Part shown: positions 20,012 to 28,336 of the stretch, piece by piece
Numbering within the stretch: the stretch's first letter is position 1
Layout of the letters: the number at the start of each line of letters is the position of its first letter
NCBI RefSeq assembly: GCF_014775655.1
Contig: NZ_CP061274.1
Coordinates: 2,294,001 to 2,358,000 of the forward strand
Origin: Clavibacter zhangzhiyongii
Lineage (GTDB): Bacteria; Actinomycetota; Actinomycetes; Actinomycetales; Microbacteriaceae
Direction: 5' to 3'
Length of the DNA stretch: 64,000 nt
Position numbers and translations under genes: made by a program
The notes under the pieces: model-generated
Seen by the model: the letters and a program-made list of their open reading frames with translations, nothing else
The model's database searches: none
Told to the model about the DNA's origin: nothing

Positions 20012-21427
20012 ATGACAGACACCCTGGACTCCGCCCGCGTCGGCACCCCCGCCGGCTCCGCCTCCGACTCCCCCGCCGCGTCCGCCCGCGACGCGCGCCC
20101 GCAGGTGCCGCAGGAACGACGCATCGTGACGGAGATCCCGGGCCCGCTCTCCCGCGAGCTGCATGAGCGCCGGAAGCGCGTGGTGCCGCCCGGGGTCTCG
20201 TCGCTGCTGCCCGTCTACATCGCGCGCGCCCACGGCGCGGTCGTCGAGGACGTGGACGGCAACCGCTTCATCGACCTGGGCGCCGGGATCGGCGTGACCA
20301 CCGTGGGCCACACGCGCCAGGAGGTCGTGGACGCGGCGACCGAGCAGCTCGGCGACGTGATCCACACGCTCTTCACCGTGACGCCCTACGAGGAGTACGT
20401 GCGCGTGGCGGAGCTGCTCGCGGAGCACACGCCCGGCACGCACGAGAAGCGCACGGTGCTCGTGAACTCGGGCGCGGAGGCCGTGGAGAACGGCGTGAAG
20501 ATCGCGCGCAAGCACACGGGCCGCCGCGCGGTGGCGGTGCTCGACCACGGCTACCACGGCCGCACCAACCTCACGATGGCGATGAACTACAAGGCGTCGC
20601 CCTACGGCACGGGCTTCGGCCCGTTCGCCGGCGACGTCTACCACGCGCCGAGCTCGTACCCGTATCACGACGGCCTCTCGGGCGCCGAGGCCGCGGCCCG
20701 CACGATCTCGTACCTCGAGAAGCGCATCGGCGCGACGGACCTCGCGTGCGTGGTCGCCGAGCCCATCCAGGGCGAGGGCGGCTTCATGGTGCCGGCCGAC
20801 GGCTTCCTGCCGGCGCTGCAGGAGTGGTGCACGGCGAACGGCGTGGTGTTCATCGCCGACGAGATCCAGTCGGGCCTCGCCCGCACCGGCCGCTTCTTCG
20901 CGAGCGAGCACCTGGGTCTCGTGCCCGACCTCGTGCTCACCGCCAAGGGCATCGCGGGCGGACTGCCGCTCGCGGGGGTGACCGGCCGCGCCGAGATCAT
21001 GGACTCCGCGCTCCCCGGCGGGCTCGGCGGCACGTTCGGCGGCAACCCCGTCGCGGCCGCGGCGGCCGTCGCCGTGTTCGAGGCGATCGAGGCGCACGGC
21101 CTGCTCGCCGAGGCGACGCGGATCGGCGACCACCTCCACCGCGCGCTCACCGCGCTGCAGGCGGAGCACGACATCATCGGCGACGTGCGCGGCATCGGCG
21201 CGATGACCGCGATCGAGCTCGTGCAGCCGGGCACCGGATCCACCACCAAGGAGCCGAACGCCGAGGCGGTGGCGGCCATCGCGGCGCACTGCCACGCGCA
21301 CGGCGTGATCATCCTCACGGCGGGCACGTACGGCAACGTCCTCCGCTTCCTGCCGAGCCTCGCGATCTCCGAGGAGCTGCTCGACGACGCCCTCGGCGTG
21401 ATCGCCGACGCGTTCCGGGCGCTCTGA
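20012..21427 (+). CDS. gabT: 4-aminobutyrate aminotransferase
   Basis: Class III PLP aminotransferase (471 residues) that moves the amino group of GABA to 2-oxoglutarate. After a disordered N-terminus of about 35 residues come the GabT hallmarks: [68 protein letters not shown] and [15 protein letters not shown] with the PLP Lys. Ornithine or acetylornithine aminotransferase is a less likely alternative. Its stop overlaps the next start by one base (TGATG), so it forms an operon with the asparaginase gene. No succinate-semialdehyde dehydrogenase gene is nearby. Confidence 0.9.
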   Translation: MTDTLDSARVGTPAGSASDSPAASARDARPQVPQERRIVTEIPGPLSRELHERRKRVVPPGVSSLLPVYIARAHGAVVEDVDGNRFIDLGAGIGVTTVGHTRQEVVDAATEQLGDVIHTLFTVTPYEEYVRVAELLAEHTPGTHEKRTVLVNSGAEAVENGVKIARKHTGRRAVAVLDHGYHGRTNLTMAMNYKASPYGTGFGPFAGDVYHAPSSYPYHDGLSGAEAAARTISYLEKRIGATDLACVVAEPIQGEGGFMVPADGFLPALQEWCTANGVVFIADEIQSGLARTGRFFASEHLGLVPDLVLTAKGIAGGLPLAGVTGRAEIMDSALPGGLGGTFGGNPVAAAAAVAVFEAIEAHGLLAEATRIGDHLHRALTALQAEHDIIGDVRGIGAMTAIELVQPGTGSTTKEPNAEAVAAIAAHCHAHGVIILTAGTYGNVLRFLPSLAISEELLDDALGVIADAFRAL

Positions 21428-22437
21428 TGGGGACGACCGTCGAGACGATCCCCGTCCAGGGCGCCGTGGAGCTCGCGGTGCTCGACCGCAGCGGCTTCGT
21501 GGAGTCGCGCCACATCGGCGCGGCCGTCGTGCTGTCGGGCGCGGGCGAGGTGCTGCGCGAGGTCGGGGACGTGGCCGCTCCCGTGTTCCCGCGCTCGAGC
21601 ATGAAGCCGTTCCAGGCCCTCGCGGTGCTCGCGAGCGGCGCGGAGCTGACCGAGGAGGAGCACGTGCTCGCCACGGCCAGCCACGCCGCGACCGCCCGGC
21701 ACGTGGAGGTGGTGCGCGGGATCCTCGCGAAGGCCGGGCTCGACGAGTCCGCCCTCCGCTGCCCCGCCGACTGGCCGCTCGACCGGGCCGCGCGCGACGA
21801 GCTCGTGCGCGCGGCGATCCCCGCGTCGCCCGTCCACATGAACTGCTCCGGCAAGCACGCCGCGATGCTGCTGGCCTGCACGACCAACGGCTGGTCGACC
21901 GAGGACTACCTGCACCCGGACCACCCGCTGCAGGTGCGGATCCGCGACGTCGTGGAGCGCTTCACGGGCGAGCGGATCGCGACGACGGGCATCGACGGCT
22001 GCGGCGCGCCCGTGCACGCGATGTCGCTCACGGCGCTCGCGCGCGGGATCCACCGCATCGCGACCTCCGCGCCCGGCTCGCCCTTCGCGCTGTACCGCCA
22101 CGCGGCGGCGCTCACGGCGGCCGTGCGGGCGCAGGGCTGGGCCATCGACGGCCCCGGCCGCGCCAACACCGTCGTGATCGAGCGGCTCGGGCTCTTCGCC
22201 AAGGGCGGAGCCGAGGGGATCATGATCATGACCGCGCCCGACGGCACCACCGTGGCCTCGAAGACGCTCGACGGGAGCCTGCGGGCGTCCACGATCGTGG
22301 CGCTCGAGCTGCTCGCCGAGGCGGGTGCGATCACGCGGGACGACGTGGAGCGCGTGCGCCCCGAGCTCGACCTCGTGGTGCTCGGCGGCGGGGTGCCCGT
22401 GGGCGAGATCCGGGTGTCGCCGACGCTGCTCGGCTGA
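21427..22437 (+). CDS. L-asparaginase of the AsnA type II (PF06089-like) family
   Basis: A 336-residue protein of the asparaginase group first known from Rhizobium, unrelated to E. coli AnsA/AnsB. Family segments are [40 protein letters not shown] and a Gly-rich end ([16 protein letters not shown]). It probably hydrolyses asparagine to aspartate. There is no signal peptide, so it is cytoplasmic. The ATG at 21427 overlaps the gabT stop by one base, so the two amino-acid catabolic steps are co-translated. A 30-base palindrome ends the unit against the convergent FtsK-like gene. Confidence 0.88.
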   Translation: MGTTVETIPVQGAVELAVLDRSGFVESRHIGAAVVLSGAGEVLREVGDVAAPVFPRSSMKPFQALAVLASGAELTEEEHVLATASHAATARHVEVVRGILAKAGLDESALRCPADWPLDRAARDELVRAAIPASPVHMNCSGKHAAMLLACTTNGWSTEDYLHPDHPLQVRIRDVVERFTGERIATTGIDGCGAPVHAMSLTALARGIHRIATSAPGSPFALYRHAAALTAAVRAQGWAIDGPGRANTVVIERLGLFAKGGAEGIMIMTAPDGTTVASKTLDGSLRASTIVALELLAEAGAITRDDVERVRPELDLVVLGGGVPVGEIRVSPTLLG

Positions 22438-22446
22438 GGCGGACGG

Positions 22447-22476
22447 GTCACGCGACGACCGCGGTCGTCGCGTGAC
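22447..22476. terminator. Perfect palindromic terminator overlapping the 3' end of the FtsK-like gene
   Basis: A 30-base perfect inverted repeat (22447-22461 with 22462-22476). It starts 9 bases after the asparaginase stop and covers the last nine codons of the convergent FtsK-like gene, so it can act on both strands and is itself coding on one. Confidence 0.75.
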
Positions 22477-25400
22477 GGGCATCGCGGGGTCGCGGCGTCG
22501 GAGTCGCAGTCGGCGAGGGCGTCGGCGTCGGCCACGAGCGACGGCGCACGTCGCCCGCGGGGGTGACCTGCCAGACGCGTCCCGGGACGGGCGCCAGCGG
22601 TGGCGGCGTGGAGCGCACGCGCAGCAGGGTGCGGGCGTCGCGGGGCGCGCAGCCCTCGAGGACGACGCTGCCCGCGCGGCGGATCTCCGCGAGGAGCGCG
22701 CCGCGGACGAGCCACGCGTCCGCGTCGGCGACGACGACGCGGAGGCCCGTCGGCTGCGCGGCGGCAGCGGCGGCAGCGGTAGACAGAGGCACGCCCGATC
22801 CCTCCGGGGTCGGGCGCGCCGCATCCGGCGACCACCCGACCGGGAGGTGCGCGGCCTCCGCCGCGTCCCAGCCGAGGGCGCGGAGGCGCGCCACCGCGGC
22901 GACCGGGGAGGGCGTCACGAGCGCGTGCACCGCGTCCGGGCCGAGGCGGAGGGGCGGCGCGGGATCCGGGGCGACGCCGTCGTGGAGCGCCGAGGCCGCC
23001 GCGCCCTCGGGCGGCAGCGCCACCTGGATCCGCTCGCCCCGCCACTCCCCCGCGCCGGGCGTCGCGCGCGGGTCGTGCAGGCGCGGATCGCCGCCGGCGA
23101 GCACGTGCTCCTGCCTGCTGGGCAGCGGGAGGAGCACGGGCGGGCCCGCGGCCGCGGCGACGGCCTGCAGCGCGCCTCCCGGCCGTCGCGCCGAGGCGGC
23201 GAGCGCCACGCCCGCGAGCGGGCCCTCGCGGACGACGACCGCGACGAGCTCGAGGAGGGCCGCCTGGTGCTCCGGCTCGAGCCGGGAGACGGCGACGTCG
23301 AGGTCGTCGGCGAGCACGAGCAGCGGCCGGCGCGGCGCGGCGGGATCGCGGATGCGCGCCACCACCGCGCTCATCGCGTCCCAGCAACCCTCCGGATCCG
23401 CGGGCGCCGCCCGGACCTCCACGCCGCCCGCCCGCGCCGCCGCCCGGAGGGTGCGCAGGCACGTGCTGCGGCCGGATCCCGGCCCGCCCACGACGAGGAG
23501 GTGGCCGTGGGTCGCGGGCCGCCACGCTGCCGTCTCGCGTCGCTGCTCGGCCGGCAGGTCGACGAGGGCGAACGGCACCGACGGCGTCGCCGCTCCGGCC
23601 GGCGCGGCGGCGGGCGCGGCGGCGGGCGCGGCGGCGGGCGCGGCGGCGGGTGCGGCGGCGGGCGCGGCGAGGTCGGCGAAGGGGACGGCGGCGGGCAGCG
23701 GATCCAGCCAGGGGCGACGCACGGGGATCCGCGGCGGGCGGGCGGCCGCGACGCGGGCGAGGTCGTCGGCCGTCGCGACCGCGACCTGGAACGGCCGCGC
23801 CGGCCCGCCGTGCGCCCCGATGAGGCAGCGGCCGACGGGCGCGTCGCCGAGGCGCGCGGCCTCGGGCGTGCCGAGGAGCGCCCGGCTGTCCGCCTCGTTG
23901 TTGACGCGCAGCGAGAGGCGGAGGTCGCAGTTGGCGAGCACGGCGTCGCGGACGACGCCGGCCGGGCGCTGCGTGCACAGCACCAGGTGCATGCCGAGCG
24001 ACCGGCCGCGGGCCGCGATGTCGGCGACGACCTCGTGCAGGCCGTCCTGGTCGGCGAGGAGGGCGGCCAGCTCGTCGACGACGATGACGAGGCGCGGCAG
24101 GACGCCGGCGGCCGCGGGGTCGTCCACGTCGCGCGCGCCGGCCTCGCGCAGGGTGCGCTCGCGATGGCGGATCTCCGCGCGCAGGCTCTCGAGGGCGCGC
24201 CGCGCACCCTGTCCGTCGAGGTCGGTGACGAGCCCGACTGCGTGCGGCAGGACGAGCAGCGGGTCGAACGCCGCGCCGCCCTTGAAGTCGACGAGGAGCA
24301 CCGTGACCTCCTCGGGCGGATGCGCGGCTGCGAGCGCCGCCATCCACGTGACGAGCAGCTCGCTCTTGCCGCTGCCCGTGGTGCCCGCGACCACCGCGTG
24401 CGGGCCGTCCGCGACCAGGTCGATCGCGACGGGTCCGTCGTGCCCCACGCCGACGACCGCGGCGAGCGAGCGGGCGGGGGCGGCGACGGATGCGGGTGGG
24501 ATGCCGGGCGTCGCGACGGCCGGCAGCTCCGCGAAGGGGACGCGCGAGGGCAGCGGGGCACGGGCCGCGGCGAGCCCGCGGTGCCGGGCGAGCGCCGCGA
24601 GCTCGTCCGCGAGGCGCGCCGCCTCCGCGAGGGACACGAGCTCGAGCCGGACGGCGCCGGTGCGGGTGAGGCGGGCGGGGCCGTCCTCCCCGCCGGGCCG
24701 TCCGGCGGCGGGGTCGGCGGCGGGGTCGGCGAGCGGCTCGGCGGCGGACGCGGCGGCCTCGCCGGGCGCGGCATCGGGGGCGCCGGGCGCCGGTTCGGCC
24801 GCGAGGATCCGCGCGTCGCCCGGACGCCGCACGTCGAGCACCGTGCGGCACGCGGCCGGGAGCGCCTCGACCCGGGACGCCGCCGCGAGCACGACCTCCC
24901 GCGCGCCCAGCCGCAGGCGCACGACCGCGGCTCCCGGATCCTCCGCCCCCACCTCGACGCGCAGGCCGTCGGCCGCGTGCGGGAGGCGCGCGAGCCAGTC
25001 CCACGCGGGATCCGCCGGGCGCGCGACGACGCGCAGGTCGTCGGGCGGCAGCGCGTGCACGAGCTGCACCACGACGCCCCGGAGGACGGGCGCGACCAGC
25101 GCGGGAGCGCCGCGCAGCCCGAGGCCGCCCGCGGAGGAGACGAGGACGGGGGCGTCGGGGACCCAGCCCACGAGATCCGCCCACGTCGGCGCACCGCCCG
25201 CGACGGCCGATGCAGCGCGACCGTGGACGGAGCGGGAGCGGGAGCGCGGCAGCGGCGGACGACGCGCGCGCCGCTGACGGGCCGGCGCCACCTCGCCGGG
25301 GACGCGCGCCCGCGGATCCCCCCGCCAGAGGAGGCCGCTCGGCACCTCCCCCGTGCCGAGCGCGAGGACCGGCGCCGCGCGGCCGGCGTCGATGCCCGGG

Positions 25401-25759
25401 TCCGCCCGCCAGAGGAGCGCCGGGTTCGCCCGCCCGTCGAGGATGTCGCGCGCGGACGGGGCCCGCGACCCGAGCGCGGCGCGGACCGCGGCGATGCGCG
25501 CCCGCACCTCCGCGTGCAGGCGCTCGTGGCCGGCGCGCTCCTCCCGGGCCGCGCGGCGGGCGGAGCGGCGGCCGGAGATGCGCTGGTCGGCCACGCCCGC
25601 GACCGCGACCACCGGGCCGAGGGCCGCGAAGAGGAGGGCGTACGGCGAGCGCGTGATCGCCCACACGGCGACGCTCACGACGAGCGGCGCGGCCACGCCC
25701 AGCACGGGGAACGGCGGGGGCGGGGCGGGTACGGGCGACGGGGGCGGGGCGATGTCCAC
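22448..25759 (-). CDS. FtsK/SpoIIIE-domain (EccC-like) membrane ATPase
   Basis: An 1,103-residue protein. A Pro-rich start leads to two closely spaced membrane helices (about residues 18-55), as in EccC/EssC of type VII secretion. The main ATPase domain has Walker A TTGSGKSE near residue 463, LLVDFKGGAAFDPL and Walker B VIVVDELAALL. After a low-complexity PAAA repeat linker comes a second ATPase-like domain whose Walker A reads GGPGSGRST, with Arg for the Lys, and an LVLADDLD segment; a third, weaker part ends the protein. EccC proteins usually carry three such domains. The GTG start has no clear ribosome binding site. No WXG100 substrate gene is in the window. It follows tgm by 90 bases and probably belongs to that operon. 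Confidence 0.85.
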   Translation of the reverse strand: MDIAPPPSPVPAPPPPFPVLGVAAPLVVSVAVWAITRSPYALLFAALGPVVAVAGVADQRISGRRSARRAAREERAGHERLHAEVRARIAAVRAALGSRAPSARDILDGRANPALLWRADPGIDAGRAAPVLALGTGEVPSGLLWRGDPRARVPGEVAPARQRRARRPPLPRSRSRSVHGRAASAVAGGAPTWADLVGWVPDAPVLVSSAGGLGLRGAPALVAPVLRGVVVQLVHALPPDDLRVVARPADPAWDWLARLPHAADGLRVEVGAEDPGAAVVRLRLGAREVVLAAASRVEALPAACRTVLDVRRPGDARILAAEPAPGAPDAAPGEAAASAAEPLADPAADPAAGRPGGEDGPARLTRTGAVRLELVSLAEAARLADELAALARHRGLAAARAPLPSRVPFAELPAVATPGIPPASVAAPARSLAAVVGVGHDGPVAIDLVADGPHAVVAGTTGSGKSELLVTWMAALAAAHPPEEVTVLLVDFKGGAAFDPLLVLPHAVGLVTDLDGQGARRALESLRAEIRHRERTLREAGARDVDDPAAAGVLPRLVIVVDELAALLADQDGLHEVVADIAARGRSLGMHLVLCTQRPAGVVRDAVLANCDLRLSLRVNNEADSRALLGTPEAARLGDAPVGRCLIGAHGGPARPFQVAVATADDLARVAAARPPRIPVRRPWLDPLPAAVPFADLAAPAAAPAAAPAAAPAAAPAAAPAGAATPSVPFALVDLPAEQRRETAAWRPATHGHLLVVGGPGSGRSTCLRTLRAAARAGGVEVRAAPADPEGCWDAMSAVVARIRDPAAPRRPLLVLADDLDVAVSRLEPEHQAALLELVAVVVREGPLAGVALAASARRPGGALQAVAAAAGPPVLLPLPSRQEHVLAGGDPRLHDPRATPGAGEWRGERIQVALPPEGAAASALHDGVAPDPAPPLRLGPDAVHALVTPSPVAAVARLRALGWDAAEAAHLPVGWSPDAARPTPEGSGVPLSTAAAAAAAQPTGLRVVVADADAWLVRGALLAEIRRAGSVVLEGCAPRDARTLLRVRSTPPPLAPVPGRVWQVTPAGDVRRRSWPTPTPSPTATPTPRPRDARHATTAVVA
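23601..23670. repeat. 12-bp tandem repeat, about 5.8 copies
   Basis: The unit GGCGCGGCGGCG repeats from 23601, with one C-to-T change in copy five. It encodes the PAAA repeat linker between the two ATPase domains of the FtsK-like protein. As a multiple of three it can vary in length without a frameshift. Confidence 0.9.
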
Positions 25760-25849
25760 GGCGCGAGACCACCACGCCGCGCGACCGTCGCCGGCCGGCG
25801 GACCGCGGTCCGTGGAGGGCGGCCGTCGAGGCGGGCTGGGGAGGATCCG

Positions 25850-28336
25850 TCAGGGCCGCGGACGACGGCGCCCGTGCGAGCGAGCACCGTGCCCGCCCGC
25901 GCCGGCACCGTGCGCACCGGCACCGTGCGCACCGCCCCCGCCGCGCCCGACCCACCCGCGCCGCAGCGACGCCGGCGACACGAGCGCGCGCAGCCGCTGC
26001 CGCCGGGTCCGCCCCGCGTCCATGCGGGTCGCGAGCTCGTCGACGCGGCGCCACGCGGCGTCGGCGAGCGGATCCGGCACCTCGCCGGGCGCGAAGGCCG
26101 CCTCGTCCGCCACGTCCGCCAGCCCGCGCGCGCCGCCCACCCCGACGAGCCGCGCCACCTCCCGTCGCGTCGCCGCGGCCTCGGGCACCAGCCCGCGGTC
26201 GACCGCGCCGTCGCGGAACTCCTCCCACGCGCCGCGCACCCGGTCGCGTGCGGCGGCGGCGCCCCGGCGGCGACGACGACGCCGCACCTTGGCGCCCACG
26301 ACGGCGAGGAACGGCGAGGCCGCCAGCCCCAGCGCGAGGAGCGACCAGCCCGCGACGCGCACGGCGGCGAGCAGGGCCTGGAGCGCGGGATCCGCCTCGG
26401 GCCGGTCGTCGCGGCTCGCGTCGGGCGGGGTGCGGTCCTCGGGCTCGGCCTGCTCCTCGACGGGCGGCGGCAGCACCGTCTGCGGGCGGGCGACCTCGGT
26501 CGGCTCGTCGGGCAGGGCGTCCGGGACGTCGCGGACGGGCGGGTTCGGGTCGACGGCGACCCAGCCGGAGGAGGCCGTGTCGACCTCGATCCAGGCCGTG
26601 ACGTCGGATCCCCGGATCGGCACCGGCCCGCCGAGCGCCTCCCGCACGGCCGCCTCGCCCGGCGCGAAGCCCATGACGACGCGGACGGGGAAGCCGAGGT
26701 CGTCGGCCATGAGGGCCGCCGCGACCGCGTACTGCTCGGCGTCACCGAGCATCGGCCGGGTGGTGAGGAGGTCGGCGATGCGCTCGGCGGAGTGGCCCGA
26801 CCGGCTGAAGGGCGCGTCGCCGACGCCGTGGCTCACGTAGCCGTCGGCGCGGAGGGCGGAGATCGCCGCGACGAGCTGCGCGCCGGGCGACGCCGACGTG
26901 CCGGGGCCGGCGTCCGCGCCGCCCGCGGTGGCGCCGTCGGGGGCGGCGACGGAGGCGTCGACGCGCGCGCCCACCTCGTCGGGCACGCCCGTCGGCCGGG
27001 GCGCGACGGCGTCGCCGGGGCGCTCGTCGGCCAGGGCCTCCAGCGGCGGGGTCGACGCGACGACGGCCTGGACCTCGTAGGCGTCGCCCGCGGACAGCCC
27101 GCCGAGGACCGCGCCCGTCGCGGTCGCGTCGTCGTAGTAGAAGGAGTCGGCGAGGCGCCCCCCGTCGTCCGCGAAGCCGATGCGCTCGAGGCGGCCCGCG
27201 CCCGGCAGCCACACGCCGCGGTAGTCGCCGACGACGACGTCGAGGGTCACGTCGTCGCCCGCGACGCCGGTCTGGTCGAGCCGGTACGGCACGCGCGCGA
27301 AGGTGCCCGACGCCTGGCCGGTGCGCGACGCGTCGACGCTGCCGCGCGCGCCGCCGACGCCGTAGATGACGCCGTCGTAGGTGTCGAGCGCGGCCAGCCG
27401 GATCCGCCCGCCCGCGGGGAGGCCCCGCACGGTCAGCAGCGTCGCGTCGACGGCCGGCTGCTTCCAGTAGGTGCGGAACGACGACAGCGGGCTGACCTGC
27501 TCGCGCGGGTCGAACGGCTGCTCCACGGTGGAGCGGAGGCCCGTGCGCGCGGCGTGCGGCGGGGCCGCGGCGGTGGCCGCGACGCCCGCGACGAGGGCGA
27601 CGGCGAGCACGGCCGCGGCGGAGGCGCCGGCGCGCGCGCCCGAGCGGCGGCGGTCGGCGGCGGACTCCACGGGCATCCCCGACTGCCGGCCGAGGCGGCG
27701 CACGGCCCGGTGGCGGCGGCGCCAGCGGCAGCGCGCGATCCACAGCAGGGCCGTCGCGAGCCAGGCGAGGGCGACCGGGACGAGGAGGCCCGACGCGTCG
27801 GGGGCGTCCGGGCCCTGGCTGCGGTCGGGTCCGAGGGCGGCGGCCGCGAGGAGGATCACGAGGGACGGGATCACCGCGAGCTCCGGCCGCCGGGACCGCA
27901 GCGCCACGGTGAGGCCGACGACCGAGCCGAGCAGCACGAGCGCGAAGGCGGGGACGAGCAGCGCCTGGTAGTCGCCGACGGGGAGGGCGATGGTCAGCAG
28001 CCGGACGACGCCGAGCGAGGCGCCCTCCACGAGGTCGCGGAGGCCGGCGAGCGTGGGCCGCCAGCCGTCGACGGCGCGCGTCGGCACGGCGAGCGGCACC
28101 CCGAGCGCGAGGAACGCGACGAGCACGGCGCCCGCGACCACGGCGCTCCCCCAGCGGAGCCGCGCGCCGGCGAGCGCGATCGCGAGGCCGGCGGCCAGCG
28201 TGATCGCCGCCATCCGGACGAAGGACGCGTCCTGGTGCACGGGCCAGAAGGCCGCGGTCGCCAGGCCGGTGAGCAGGGCCACGGCCAGGACGGGGACGAG
28301 CGTGCGGCCGGGGTCGCGGGATCCGGCGCCCCTCAC
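25850..28336 (-). CDS. Transglutaminase-fold membrane protein with a degenerate active site
   Basis: An 828-residue protein with about six N-terminal membrane helices, a further helix (AAVLAVALVAGVAATAAA), a large outside region, a transglutaminase-like domain (about residues 510-600) and a last helix (about 650-675) before a basic His/Gly-rich tail. The domain reads GDAEQYAVAAALMADDLGFPVRVVMGF, where the catalytic Cys is Ala533. The usual DAHAWVEV reads SDVTAWIEV, so the His is Thr580; Asp596 remains. It is therefore probably a non-catalytic binding module. The GTG start overlaps the DUF58 stop by 4 bases (GTGA). It corresponds to tgm of the PFNA cluster. Confidence 0.88.
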   Translation of the reverse strand: MRGAGSRDPGRTLVPVLAVALLTGLATAAFWPVHQDASFVRMAAITLAAGLAIALAGARLRWGSAVVAGAVLVAFLALGVPLAVPTRAVDGWRPTLAGLRDLVEGASLGVVRLLTIALPVGDYQALLVPAFALVLLGSVVGLTVALRSRRPELAVIPSLVILLAAAALGPDRSQGPDAPDASGLLVPVALAWLATALLWIARCRWRRRHRAVRRLGRQSGMPVESAADRRRSGARAGASAAAVLAVALVAGVAATAAAPPHAARTGLRSTVEQPFDPREQVSPLSSFRTYWKQPAVDATLLTVRGLPAGGRIRLAALDTYDGVIYGVGGARGSVDASRTGQASGTFARVPYRLDQTGVAGDDVTLDVVVGDYRGVWLPGAGRLERIGFADDGGRLADSFYYDDATATGAVLGGLSAGDAYEVQAVVASTPPLEALADERPGDAVAPRPTGVPDEVGARVDASVAAPDGATAGGADAGPGTSASPGAQLVAAISALRADGYVSHGVGDAPFSRSGHSAERIADLLTTRPMLGDAEQYAVAAALMADDLGFPVRVVMGFAPGEAAVREALGGPVPIRGSDVTAWIEVDTASSGWVAVDPNPPVRDVPDALPDEPTEVARPQTVLPPPVEEQAEPEDRTPPDASRDDRPEADPALQALLAAVRVAGWSLLALGLAASPFLAVVGAKVRRRRRRRGAAAARDRVRGAWEEFRDGAVDRGLVPEAAATRREVARLVGVGGARGLADVADEAAFAPGEVPDPLADAAWRRVDELATRMDAGRTRRQRLRALVSPASLRRGWVGRGGGGAHGAGAHGAGAGGHGARSHGRRRPRP

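Noticed and set aside
17222-21301. A single 1,359-codon frame covering dxr and extending through FKBP and osmC
   Set aside because: Only the last 360 residues are a protein family (Dxr); the rest is an out-of-frame shadow of other genes.
25850-28336. The tgm gene as a frameshifted pseudogene because of its lost active site
   Set aside because: The frame is intact over 828 codons with coupled starts and stops and normal codon use, so loss of the Cys and His looks selected or tolerated, not decay.
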